A stretch of 18,295 nt of DNA from an uncultured Lachnospiraceae bacterium (lineage in GTDB: Bacteria; Bacillota; Clostridia; Lachnospirales; Lachnospiraceae), in assembly GCA_947367855.1 (NCBI GenBank), contig CANBFE010000047.1, forward strand, positions 1-18,295, read 5' to 3'. The position numbers and the translations under genes are program-made. Within the stretch, counting starts at the first letter, position 1, and each line of letters starts with the position of its first letter. This document shows, in pieces, positions 7,854-15,144 of this stretch. Below the pieces are notes generated by a model that worked only from the letters and a program-made list of their open reading frames with translations, was not told the origin of the DNA and ran no database searches.

Positions 7854-9650
7854 ATGGCAAAAGAGTTACTGAAAAGAAATGAAGTAAAAGAGGAATTCAC
7901 CTGGGACCTGAAAGATCTGTGCCCCGACAATGACGCCTGGGAAGCCGCAATGGCAGAAATAAAAGATATGGCGTCCCATCTGGCTCAGATGGAAGGACAC
8001 ATCGCAGAAAGCGCGGAGAATCTGCTGTCCTACCTCACACAGCTTGAGAAGATGGAGAAAAAATCCGGCCCCATAGCCAGTTATGCCCAACGGCTCAGCG
8101 ACCAGGATCTGGGCAATACCGCCAATCAGGCCATGGTGCTGAAGCTCCACAGCACGTTCTCCGACATGTACAGCAAACTGGCCTTTGCAGATCCGGAAAT
8201 CCTTGCCATCGACCAGGAGACCCTGGAGAGCTTCTATGCCGCAGAGCCCGGTCTGGAAGCCTACCGCAAATACATTGAGGAAATTCAGCGGCTGAAGCCC
8301 CACTGCCTGTCCGCGGAAATGGAGCGCCTGCTGGCCATGACACAGGAAATGTCCGGCGTTCCCAACCAGACCTTCTCCGTATTTAACAATGCCGATCTGA
8401 AGCTGCCTGAGATGACGGACGAAAACGGAGACACCATCCGCATCACCCATGGCCGGTACGGTTCTCTGATGGAGTCCACGGACCGCCGCGTGCGCAGGGA
8501 AGCCTTTGAAAAAATGTACCAGACCTATAAGCAGTTCGAGAATACCCTGGCCAGTCTCTACAGCGGTCAGGTGAAGAAGCTGATGTTTTACGCCAAAGCC
8601 CGCAAATATTCTTCCACTTTGGAGGCAGCTGTCAGCCACAACAATGTCTCCTCCAATGTATACGAGAACCTGCTGACAACCATCAATGCCAATCTGGACA
8701 AGATGTACCGCTATGTCAGCCTGCGCAAGAGGCTCCTTGGCGTGGACGAGCTGCACATGTACGATGTCTATACTCCCATTATTTCCGATGCAAGCCGGAA
8801 AGTCAGCTTTGAGGAAGCCAAGGAGACCATACTGAAAGCCCTTGCCCCCCTTGGAGAAGACTATATCCGCCTGCTGCAGGAAGGCTTTGACAACCGTTGG
8901 ATTGATGTGTACGAAAACGAGGGCAAACGAAGCGGCGCTTACTCCGCCGGTGTTTACGGCGCCCACCCCTATGTATTGATGAATTACAACGACACCCTGG
9001 ACGATATGTTTACCCTCGCCCATGAAATGGGACACGCCCTTCACTCCCACTATTCCAATACCACACAGCCTTATTTCTACTCCCACTATAAGATATTCGT
9101 GGCGGAAGTGGCCTCCACCTGCAATGAGATACTTCTGATGGAATATCTGCTGAAAAACACTACGGACCCCAAGGAAAGGGCCTATCTGCTGAATCATTAT
9201 CTCGACAGCTTTAAGGGAACGGTATTCCGCCAGACTATGTTTGCGGAATTCGAAAAGAAGACCAATGCCATGGCGGAAGCAGGGGAAAGCCTCACTGCCC
9301 AGGCACTGAACGAGGTTTACTATGAGCTGAACCAGAGATACTTTGGTCCGGATATGGTTTCCGACCCCTGCATCGCCGGAGAATGGGCCAGAATTCCCCA
9401 TTTTTACTACAATTTCTACGTCTATCAGTATGCTACCGGTTTCTCCTCCGCAGTGGCCATCGCCAGGAATATTCTGAAGGAAGGCGCTCCCGCAGTGGCG
9501 AGATACAAAGAGTTCTTATCCGGCGGCTGCTCCCAGTCTCCTGTGGAACTGTTAAAAATCGCAGGCGTGGACCTGGAGACGCCCCGTCCCATTCAGGATG
9601 CCATGGATGTCTTCGGCCAGGTTCTGGACGAGATAGAAAAACTGGTATAA
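7854..9650 (+). CDS. pepF: Oligoendopeptidase F (M3 family zinc metallopeptidase)
   Basis: A 598-residue cytoplasmic peptidase with no signal peptide, the usual size for PepF. The zinc site is HEMGH at 390-394 (H390 and H394 ligands, E391 catalytic base) with the third ligand E418 in VAEVAST (416-422). Other M3B hallmarks are GVYGAHPYVLMNY (366-378) and the C-terminal FYVYQYATGFSSA (521-533). PepF-type enzymes cut short peptides of about 7-23 residues, in peptide recycling and, in some bacteria, degradation of signal or leader peptides. Start: ATG at 7854 behind AAAGGA (7842-7847), six bases away; the frame runs seven codons further upstream to 7833, but that region includes the ribosome binding site. 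It is a single-gene unit, divergent from the aminotransferase operon and convergent with the endonuclease Q gene. Confidence 0.95.
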   Translation: MAKELLKRNEVKEEFTWDLKDLCPDNDAWEAAMAEIKDMASHLAQMEGHIAESAENLLSYLTQLEKMEKKSGPIASYAQRLSDQDLGNTANQAMVLKLHSTFSDMYSKLAFADPEILAIDQETLESFYAAEPGLEAYRKYIEEIQRLKPHCLSAEMERLLAMTQEMSGVPNQTFSVFNNADLKLPEMTDENGDTIRITHGRYGSLMESTDRRVRREAFEKMYQTYKQFENTLASLYSGQVKKLMFYAKARKYSSTLEAAVSHNNVSSNVYENLLTTINANLDKMYRYVSLRKRLLGVDELHMYDVYTPIISDASRKVSFEEAKETILKALAPLGEDYIRLLQEGFDNRWIDVYENEGKRSGAYSAGVYGAHPYVLMNYNDTLDDMFTLAHEMGHALHSHYSNTTQPYFYSHYKIFVAEVASTCNEILLMEYLLKNTTDPKERAYLLNHYLDSFKGTVFRQTMFAEFEKKTNAMAEAGESLTAQALNEVYYELNQRYFGPDMVSDPCIAGEWARIPHFYYNFYVYQYATGFSSAVAIARNILKEGAPAVARYKEFLSGGCSQSPVELLKIAGVDLETPRPIQDAMDVFGQVLDEIEKLV

Positions 9651-9668
9651 CCTCTAAATTACCAACAG

Positions 9669-9698
9669 AACCGGCGCGGCAAAAGCCACGCCGGTTTT
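9669..9698 (+). terminator. Rho-independent terminator of pepF
   Basis: AACCGGCG-C-GGC (9669-9680) pairs with GCC-A-CGCCGGTT (9685-9696) around an AAAA loop; there is one internal C/A mismatch. It is followed by a short T run (9695-9698). It lies 18 bases after the pepF stop and 12 bases before the end of the convergent endonuclease gene, so it may insulate both units. Confidence 0.85.
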
Positions 9699-9710
9699 CC
9701 TGTCAGCAGC

Positions 9711-10955
9711 TCACAGCCGGGCAATCTCCTCCGGAGTCAGCAGACTGATCTTACCGTACTCCCCGTCAAAACCCGGTGTACGCTCCACCTCGCCCCTGCG
9801 GAGCCGTCCAATGCCCTCTGCCACCAGAGGCCCTGCCGCCTTTCGGATATCCTCCAGGGGAACCTGCCGCAGAATGGCAAACTCCGTCCCAAGGGTCTCT
9901 ATCATATTCTCATATTTTGCGGCTGCTTTCTTTCCCGCTGCAGAAATCCCCAGGGATGCGCCGATTACTTCCGGAAGGGGCACCAGACTTTCGAAAGGAT
10001 GGGCCCCGGCCAGGGTAAAGCCCTCCTCCCGGTCCGCAAGCTGCTCCACCCGGTTCAGCACGCCCACGGTAATCTTTTTTCCGCATACAGGGCATCGGTT
10101 TCCGTACCCGGCAGTCTCCCGGGGACTGGTGCATAATCCGCACTTTCTATGCCCGTCGAAATGATATTTCCCCTCCTCGGGGAAAAATTCAAGGGTGCCC
10201 GCCAGGCCCCTGCCCTGTCTGATTGCTGCCGACAGCCCCTGATAGGACAGCTCAATGTCAAACAGATTGGCCTCCCTTCCCAGTTTTGCCGGAGAATGGG
10301 CATCCGAGTTGGAGATCAGCTGAAAACGGTCCAATGCCCCCACCCGCCAGTTCATGGCAGGGTCAGAGGAAAGCCCTGTCTCCAGGGCCTGGATGTGGGG
10401 CGTCAGGTCCTCAAAACATTCCTCAATGGCATCAAATCCGGAAAAGGCGCCGAACAGGGAAAAATGCGGCGTCCAGATATGGGCAGGCACATAGATTCCC
10501 TCCGGCGCCACCTCCAGCATGATTTCCAACAGTTCCCTGCAGGGAAGCCCCAAAATAGGCCGCCCGTCCGAACGGATATTCCCAATCGTGTCCAACCGCC
10601 CTGCAAGAGCCCCGGCCTGCTCCAGTCCCGGCAGAATCAGAAGGCTGTGAACCTTTCTCACCCGGCCTCCCTTTTTGTAAATGGAGCTGATCTCCCCTGT
10701 GACCACAAAACGGGGAGAGCTGTCGGATCTCTCCGCTCCCTCCAGACGGTATTCTTTTTTCAGCACATACAGGCCGTCCTCTGCAGGTTCCAGTTTTTCC
10801 GCCAGTTCTTCCCGCCAGGCCGGATGTGTAAAATCTCCTGTGCCCACAATGTGGATTCCCTTTTTTCTCGCCCATAAATCCAGATACTCCGGTGTACAGT
10901 CCCTACTGGTAGCCATGGAATACCTGGAATGAATATGCAGATCTCCTATATACAT
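9711..10955 (-). CDS. Endonuclease Q family protein (PHP domain plus zinc finger)
   Basis: A 414-residue protein. The N-terminal PHP-type metal centre is shown by DLHIHSRYS (5-13), GTGDFTHP (38-45), H103, VPAHIWTPH (156-164) and SNSDAHS (215-221). A zinc ribbon follows: C272, C275, C288 and C291 (CGLC then CPVCGKK). This order of PHP domain plus inserted Cys4 finger, then HPF (319-321) and a helical tail with ILRQVPLEDI (361-370), is that of endonuclease Q, first characterised in Thermococcales, and its bacterial homologues. EndoQ nicks DNA 5' of deaminated bases (uracil, hypoxanthine) and abasic sites, so a DNA-repair role is expected; activity of this protein is inferred. Start: ATG at 10953-10955 with GAGGAG just upstream. 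It follows the cysteine-peptidase-like gene by six bases and is surely co-transcribed with it. Confidence 0.88.
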   Translation of the reverse strand: MYIGDLHIHSRYSMATSRDCTPEYLDLWARKKGIHIVGTGDFTHPAWREELAEKLEPAEDGLYVLKKEYRLEGAERSDSSPRFVVTGEISSIYKKGGRVRKVHSLLILPGLEQAGALAGRLDTIGNIRSDGRPILGLPCRELLEIMLEVAPEGIYVPAHIWTPHFSLFGAFSGFDAIEECFEDLTPHIQALETGLSSDPAMNWRVGALDRFQLISNSDAHSPAKLGREANLFDIELSYQGLSAAIRQGRGLAGTLEFFPEEGKYHFDGHRKCGLCTSPRETAGYGNRCPVCGKKITVGVLNRVEQLADREEGFTLAGAHPFESLVPLPEVIGASLGISAAGKKAAAKYENMIETLGTEFAILRQVPLEDIRKAAGPLVAEGIGRLRRGEVERTPGFDGEYGKISLLTPEEIARL

Positions 10956-10961
10956 ATCTCC

Positions 10962-11831
10962 TCACATTCTGCCGCCGGAAAGCTTCTCCTCGGCATGCCG
11001 CATGCCCTCTCCCGAAACTGACCCACAATCCCCATTTCGTCTCCGTATCAGCTGTATATAATCATCAATTGCGCTTTCCACGCCCTCTATGGAGATTCTG
11101 TTCTGCAGGAGCTGAGGCTTCCCTTCTCTTATCAGATCTGTCAGACTCCTTTGAAAAACCACAAGCCTGCTTCTCAGTTCTTCTTCCCCTATCAGTTCCA
11201 ACATGGTCACTGCATCGAGAAAAATCGCCCTGAAAAGTCGGTCCCTTGCCTCCGCCAGTTCACGGGCGCTTCTCTCTATCCCGCAAAAAGCAGATATCTC
11301 CTCCTTTAACTTCTCCAATACTTCAATAGATGCCTCAAAATATCCTGCCATCTCCATGGGCTGTGGCTTCGTCCTTTCAATGGTTGCGATTACCGCAGTG
11401 CTTCCCAATCCTGCAGCCAGTTCCTCTTCTGTCAGAAGCAGAACCTCCGGCTCCGACGAAATCCGTCGTCTGTTATTGATAAAACAGTATCGTCCCCCAT
11501 TCCTCCCGGTGTATACAACTGCATGTCTGCCCCCTGTGGGAATGGCAATGCCCAACATACCGCAGGAAACAGTTTTAAGGAATTCGCCGACAGCCCCCCT
11601 GTCCACTTTTGTCTCCGTCATCAGAAATCCTCTGGGCAGCAAATACAAATGAAACCAGTCTGCTGTCTGCAGCATCGGGCCCGCCGCATACCTTCCGCCC
11701 TCACAGGCAAACAAATACGGCAACCCCATGGCCAACGCAATCTCCCGGTCTTCCACATCCACCCCATAGTGTTCCAACATATTCGCCACGCCTGCATAAG
11801 CGCAGGAGGAATTGAATGTCATATATTTCAT
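10962..11831 (-). CDS. C39/papain-like cysteine peptidase-fold protein with helical C-terminal domain
   Basis: A 289-residue protein I cannot name. The first 150 residues look like a C39 or BtrH_N-type papain fold: NSSCAYAGVANMLEHYG (7-23) places C10 at the start of a helix like the catalytic Cys, H103 in TGGRHAVVYTG (99-109) fits the catalytic His, and N119/N120 in FINNRR (117-122) sit where the third residue usually lies. The rest (about 160-265) is charged and predicted helical. No signal peptide or membrane segment is visible, so it is cytoplasmic. It could be a peptidase, an acyl/amide transferase or a non-catalytic relative. I chose ATG at 11829-11831 because GAGGAG is six bases upstream; the TTG at 11852 would place that site inside the gene. 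It is the first gene of a two-gene unit with the endonuclease Q gene. Confidence 0.72.
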   Translation of the reverse strand: MKYMTFNSSCAYAGVANMLEHYGVDVEDREIALAMGLPYLFACEGGRYAAGPMLQTADWFHLYLLPRGFLMTETKVDRGAVGEFLKTVSCGMLGIAIPTGGRHAVVYTGRNGGRYCFINNRRRISSEPEVLLLTEEELAAGLGSTAVIATIERTKPQPMEMAGYFEASIEVLEKLKEEISAFCGIERSARELAEARDRLFRAIFLDAVTMLELIGEEELRSRLVVFQRSLTDLIREGKPQLLQNRISIEGVESAIDDYIQLIRRRNGDCGSVSGEGMRHAEEKLSGGRM

Positions 11832-11836
11832 AAAAT

Positions 11837-11842
11837 CTCCTC
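11837..11842 (-). promoter_or_regulatory. Ribosome binding site fixing the C39-like start
   Basis: GAGGAG on the minus strand stands five bases before the ATG at 11829-11831. It rules out the longer TTG-initiated reading, for which no ribosome binding site is visible. Confidence 0.65.
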
Positions 11843-11874
11843 TTACACGCAAAAAGCATTACCGTCTCCCCTGA

Positions 11875-11922
11875 CAAAAGAAGAGCTGCCGTCTTACGAA
11901 ACGCATTCGTCAAAACGACAGC
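11875..11922 (-). terminator. Terminator hairpin downstream of pgi
   Basis: On the minus strand, GCTGTCGTTTT (11912-11922) pairs with AAGACGGCAGC (11885-11895), using two G-U pairs, and an inner ACGAA/TTCGT stem closes a small loop. It is followed by TCTTCTTTTG. It lies 33 bases beyond the pgi stop and separates pgi from the C39-like/endonuclease Q unit. The T run is interrupted, so some read-through is possible. Confidence 0.6.
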
Positions 11923-11955
11923 CCCTATTACAGCGCATTAAATACAGTGATACCC

Positions 11956-13536
11956 TTAAATATTCAGCAGATCACTGTATGCCTTCAGCGCACCGTCCGT
12001 GTCATGGGCCAGTACCTTCTTTGCCAGAACCTTGCCCAGCTGAACTCCTTCCTGGTCAAAGCTGTTGATATTCCATACAAAGCCCTGGAACATCACCTTG
12101 TTCTCAAAATGAGACAGCAAAGCGCCCAGAGCCTGGGGTGTCAGCTGATCGCCTGCAATGATACTGGACGGACGTCCGCCCTCAAAGTTCTTGTTTCGGT
12201 TCTCATCTTCTTTTCCGCAGGCAAAAGCCACAATCTGTGCCGCTACATTCGCGCAGAGCTTCTGCTGACTGGTGCTGTCCTGAATCACCACGTCCCTGCC
12301 CATCTGGTTATTCTTAAAGCCCACAAACTGCAGGGGAATGATATCGGTTCCCTGGTGAAGCAGCTGATAGAAGGAATGCTGTCCGTTGGTTCCGGGCTCA
12401 CCGAAGATCACAGGGCCTGTCACATAATTCACCGGCTCGCCGAAACGGTTCACGGACTTGCCGTTGGACTCCATGTCAAGCTGCTGCAGATGCGCAGGAA
12501 AGCGGCTTAAAGCCTGGGAATAGGGAAGAACTGCCGTATTCTGATATCCCAGTACATTGCGCTCATATACCCCGATCAGAGCATCCAGCATGGCAGGATT
12601 CGCATACATATCCCTGTTCCGGGCCAGTTTGTCTTCCTCCGCCGCGCCCTCCAGGAACTGCGCAAACACTTCCGGTCCGAAAGCCAGGGACAATACCGCG
12701 CCGCCCACGCCGGAGGTGGAGGAGAACCGGCCGCCGATATAGTCGTCCATAAAGAAAGCCGCAAGATAATCGTCGCTCTTTGCCAGGGGAGAAGTCTCAC
12801 TGGTGACGGCAATCATATGCCTGGACGCATCCAGACCTGCCTTCTTCAGCGCATCCTTGACAAAAGACTCATTGGTGAGAGTCTCCAGGGTGGTGCCGGA
12901 TTTGGATACCAGTACGAAAAGGGAATGGGCTACGTCGATACCGTTCAGCACGGCAGCCGCATCGTCAGGATCCACATTGCTGATGAACCTGGCTTCCATC
13001 TTGAAAGTATTGTTTGCCCTTGCCCAGTTTTCCAGAGCCAGATACATGGCCCGGGGACCTAAATCGCTGCCGCCGATGCCGATCTGCACCACAGTGGTAA
13101 ATTTCTCCCCTGCGGCGTTGGTGATCTGGCCGCTGTGCACCTTGTTTGCCAGCTCCGCTATTTTCTCCTGCTCCCTGGCATAAAAGCTGCGCTTGTCCAC
13201 GCCGTCAGCCACAACCGCTTCCCCCAGCTGTCCGCGGGTCATGTGGTGGAGCACTTTGCGCTTTTCTCCGGTATTGATCACTTCCCCGTTGTAAAGAGCT
13301 TCAAATTTCTCCGCGAGCTGAGTCTCTTCCGCCAGTTTTGCAAGAGCTTCAAGCACCTCATCATCCACCTGCTTCGCGGCATAATTGTAGGCAAGCCCTG
13401 CCGCCATGGGAACGCTGTATTTCCTGACGCGCTCAGCACCCTTCTCCCCCGTCATTTCCTCCTTCAGGTTTACGGATGCCACCTTCTGCAGCTCCTGGTA
13501 TGCAGGAATAGTATCCAAATTGTTCCAGGTAATCAT
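11956..13536 (-). CDS. pgi: Glucose-6-phosphate isomerase
   Basis: A 526-residue enzyme interconverting glucose 6-phosphate and fructose 6-phosphate in the cytoplasm. The two SIS-type sugar-phosphate sites are present: IGIGGSDLGPRAM (152-164) and SKSGTTLETLTNE (211-223). The PGI signature elements are GGRFSSTSGVGG (268-279) and GEPGTNGQHSFYQLLHQG (379-396), and the C-terminal FDQEGVQLGK (493-502). Catalytic residues by family comparison are E356 (DMESNGK), H394 (LLHQG) and K502. The length and motifs are those of the long PGI form shared by many bacteria and eukaryotes. ATG at 13534-13536 is chosen, with GGAGG five bases upstream. The gene has its own strong promoter and terminator, and lies after the fucosidase gene on the same strand. 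Confidence 0.97.
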   Translation of the reverse strand: MITWNNLDTIPAYQELQKVASVNLKEEMTGEKGAERVRKYSVPMAAGLAYNYAAKQVDDEVLEALAKLAEETQLAEKFEALYNGEVINTGEKRKVLHHMTRGQLGEAVVADGVDKRSFYAREQEKIAELANKVHSGQITNAAGEKFTTVVQIGIGGSDLGPRAMYLALENWARANNTFKMEARFISNVDPDDAAAVLNGIDVAHSLFVLVSKSGTTLETLTNESFVKDALKKAGLDASRHMIAVTSETSPLAKSDDYLAAFFMDDYIGGRFSSTSGVGGAVLSLAFGPEVFAQFLEGAAEEDKLARNRDMYANPAMLDALIGVYERNVLGYQNTAVLPYSQALSRFPAHLQQLDMESNGKSVNRFGEPVNYVTGPVIFGEPGTNGQHSFYQLLHQGTDIIPLQFVGFKNNQMGRDVVIQDSTSQQKLCANVAAQIVAFACGKEDENRNKNFEGGRPSSIIAGDQLTPQALGALLSHFENKVMFQGFVWNINSFDQEGVQLGKVLAKKVLAHDTDGALKAYSDLLNI

Positions 13537-13556
13537 ATTTGCCTCCAACCTCCTTT
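13537..13556 (-). promoter_or_regulatory. Double Shine-Dalgarno before pgi
   Basis: Two candidate sites stand in tandem on the minus strand: AAAGGAGG (13549-13556) and GGAGG (13542-13546). The second is five bases from the ATG at 13534-13536. The first abuts a TTG at 13546-13548 with no spacing, which argues against the TTG start. The stronger site is 12 bases from the ATG, so it may serve as a standby site. Confidence 0.5.
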
Positions 13557-13600
13557 AATTTTTTGCCTTCCATTTATAAGCCGTATCGCCTTATGCTACG

Positions 13601-13629
13601 ATTATACTATGAAATGTGGACGAATTCAA
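13601..13629 (-). promoter_or_regulatory. Strong sigma-A promoter of pgi
   Basis: TTGAAT (13624-13629) and a perfect TATAAT (13601-13606) are spaced by 17 bases on the minus strand, 65 bases before the pgi ATG. It is the best promoter match in the window and indicates that pgi is transcribed independently of the fucosidase gene. Confidence 0.8.
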
Positions 13630-13695
13630 GCACAGGAAGACGTTTTCCTGTTTCCTTCATGCAGAGCATTGGAGCAGCCTCCACCACCAATTTCC

Positions 13696-15012
13696 CTACT
13701 CTTCTTTCAGATAAATCTCCACCACCGTATCCTTCTCATCCGGCAGCGGATAGCAGTCCGCCGCATAGGGATTGAAGAAGAAAAACGCATTCTTGTCATA
13801 CTCCTTCAGGTTCCAGTAATGGGTCTCCTTCACCTCGGAATTATCGGCCAAAAGTCTCATTTTCTCCACTTTTCCGGCCATATTCTCCAGGCACACAGCG
13901 CCAACCTGGGGTTCCATCACATGGGCGTAAAGCAGGTTCCCATTCCGGGTGTAGCGTCCCCACTCCGGCTTGGGCAGCTCCGCGTAACCGCAGCCATAGA
14001 TGCTCTTTTTGTTCTTCTTCATCCAGGCTCCCACCTCTTTCAGTATGGCCACAGACTCCTCAGGAATCTCTCCCTTGGCGTTGGGTCCCACGTTCAGAAG
14101 CAGGTTTCCGCCCTTGCTGACACACTCCACCAGCATATGCACCACCATCTTAGCCGATTTATAATGATGGTCATGAGCAGCATAGCCCCAGTGGTTGTTC
14201 AGGGTAATGCAGGCCTCCCAGGGAATGGGATTCCCGCCTATGTCCCGGATTCCCTCCGGAGGAATCATCTGCTCCGGTGAGGCAAAGTCCCCTGAGTATG
14301 GCGTAGGATCCAGGGTCCGGATGGAACCCGCATCCTCCCCGCTTCCCTCCAGGCGGTTGTCAATGATCACATCCGGCTGAATGGAACGCACCATCTCAAT
14401 GAGCTCCTTCGCCTTCCAGGTGTCGCATTTCATATCTCCATAGGAAAAATCAAACCACATCACATCCAGTTTGCCGTAATCCGTGAGCAGCTCCTTAATC
14501 TGGCCGAACATGTATTCCAGATAGTTATCAAAATTCCGATTCTCGTTGGAGCATTCCGGATGCTTCCGCATGGGGTGGTGCATATCCCCGTAATGGGGGA
14601 AGTCCGGATGCCTCCAGTCAATGACGGAATAATACAGGCCCACCCTGATGCCCTCCGCCCGGAAAGCCTCCAGGAATTCTCTTACCAGATCCCGCCCACA
14701 GGGAGAATTGGTAGATTTGAAATCCGTCAGCTTGGAGTCAAACAGACAGTATCCGTCATGATGCTTGGCGGTGAGCACGGCATACTTCATTCCCGCTTCC
14801 TTGGCCAGTCTCGCCCACTCCCTGGGGTCATAATTCTCAGCGGCAAACTCATCCTTCAGAGGCTCATAGGCTTCCTTTGTCAGCTGCTCCACGCTGCGCA
14901 GCCACTCTCCCCTGGCCGGGATGGTATACAGCCCCCAATGGATGAACATGCCGAATCTTGCCTCCTGGTACCACTGGGTCCTCTTTGTTCTCTCTTCCAC
15001 GACTTTATTCAT
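13696..15012 (-). CDS. Alpha-L-fucosidase, glycoside hydrolase family 29
   Basis: A 438-residue enzyme releasing L-fucose from glycans. GH29 features are ARFGMFIHWGLYTIPARGEW (18-37), YAVLTAKHHDGYCLFDS (77-93), the nucleophile strand DVMWFDFSYGD with D188, and WEACITLNNHWGY (265-277) followed by GGNLLLNVGPNAKGEIP (301-317). The acid/base is less conserved; E247 (SPEQ) and E266 (PWEA) are candidates. There is no signal peptide, so it acts inside the cell on imported fucosylated oligosaccharides. It is shorter than fucosidases with a C-terminal carbohydrate-binding module, but keeps a small beta domain at the end. ATG at 15010-15012 has AAGGAG seven bases upstream. It lies downstream of the transglutaminase-fold gene on the same strand. 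Confidence 0.94.
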   Translation of the reverse strand: MNKVVEERTKRTQWYQEARFGMFIHWGLYTIPARGEWLRSVEQLTKEAYEPLKDEFAAENYDPREWARLAKEAGMKYAVLTAKHHDGYCLFDSKLTDFKSTNSPCGRDLVREFLEAFRAEGIRVGLYYSVIDWRHPDFPHYGDMHHPMRKHPECSNENRNFDNYLEYMFGQIKELLTDYGKLDVMWFDFSYGDMKCDTWKAKELIEMVRSIQPDVIIDNRLEGSGEDAGSIRTLDPTPYSGDFASPEQMIPPEGIRDIGGNPIPWEACITLNNHWGYAAHDHHYKSAKMVVHMLVECVSKGGNLLLNVGPNAKGEIPEESVAILKEVGAWMKKNKKSIYGCGYAELPKPEWGRYTRNGNLLYAHVMEPQVGAVCLENMAGKVEKMRLLADNSEVKETHYWNLKEYDKNAFFFFNPYAADCYPLPDEKDTVVEIYLKEE

Positions 15013-15029
15013 TTTATTCTCCTTTTCCT

Positions 15030-15088
15030 ATGCGGTATATCGTTTTCCCGCATATTCCTTTCTCTTATACTCGTGAACGCATTGCGTT
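15030..15088 (-). promoter_or_regulatory. Fucosidase upstream region: weak -10 and two dyads
   Basis: On the minus strand a TATAAG (15064-15069) may be a -10, without a recognisable -35. Immediately upstream is a perfect 13-base dyad, AACGCA-T-TGCGTT (15076-15088), in the position of a repressor or activator operator. A second dyad, ATGCGG / CCGCAT (15030-15035 and 15048-15053), lies in the putative leader. This suggests regulated transcription of the fucosidase gene, but no regulator family is assigned. Confidence 0.35.
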
Positions 15089-15144
15089 TGTGGGTATAAT
15101 TTGCAGTTTTTCTATGGTTTCCCGCGCATTTTCCCTGAAATGCC

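Noticed and set aside
7866..9401. 511-codon minus-strand open frame
   Set aside because: It is fully antisense to pepF, whose zinc site and length are unmistakable; no ribosome binding site or recognisable motif was seen.
13632..13650. ACAGGAA / TTCCTGT hairpin as a fucosidase terminator
   Set aside because: The stem is only seven bases, has no T run on the minus strand, and lies against the -35 of the pgi promoter.
13135..14280. 381-codon plus-strand open frame
   Set aside because: It crosses from the antisense of pgi through its promoter into the antisense of the fucosidase gene, so it cannot be a conserved gene.
15036..15052. Catabolite-response (cre) site in the fucosidase leader
   Set aside because: Only the central AANCGNT core fits; the flanking TG and CA positions do not match the cre consensus.
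15126..15143. GCATTT / AAATGC hairpin just after the transglutaminase-fold stop codon
   Set aside because: It is a six-base stem without a following T run; too weak to call a terminator.
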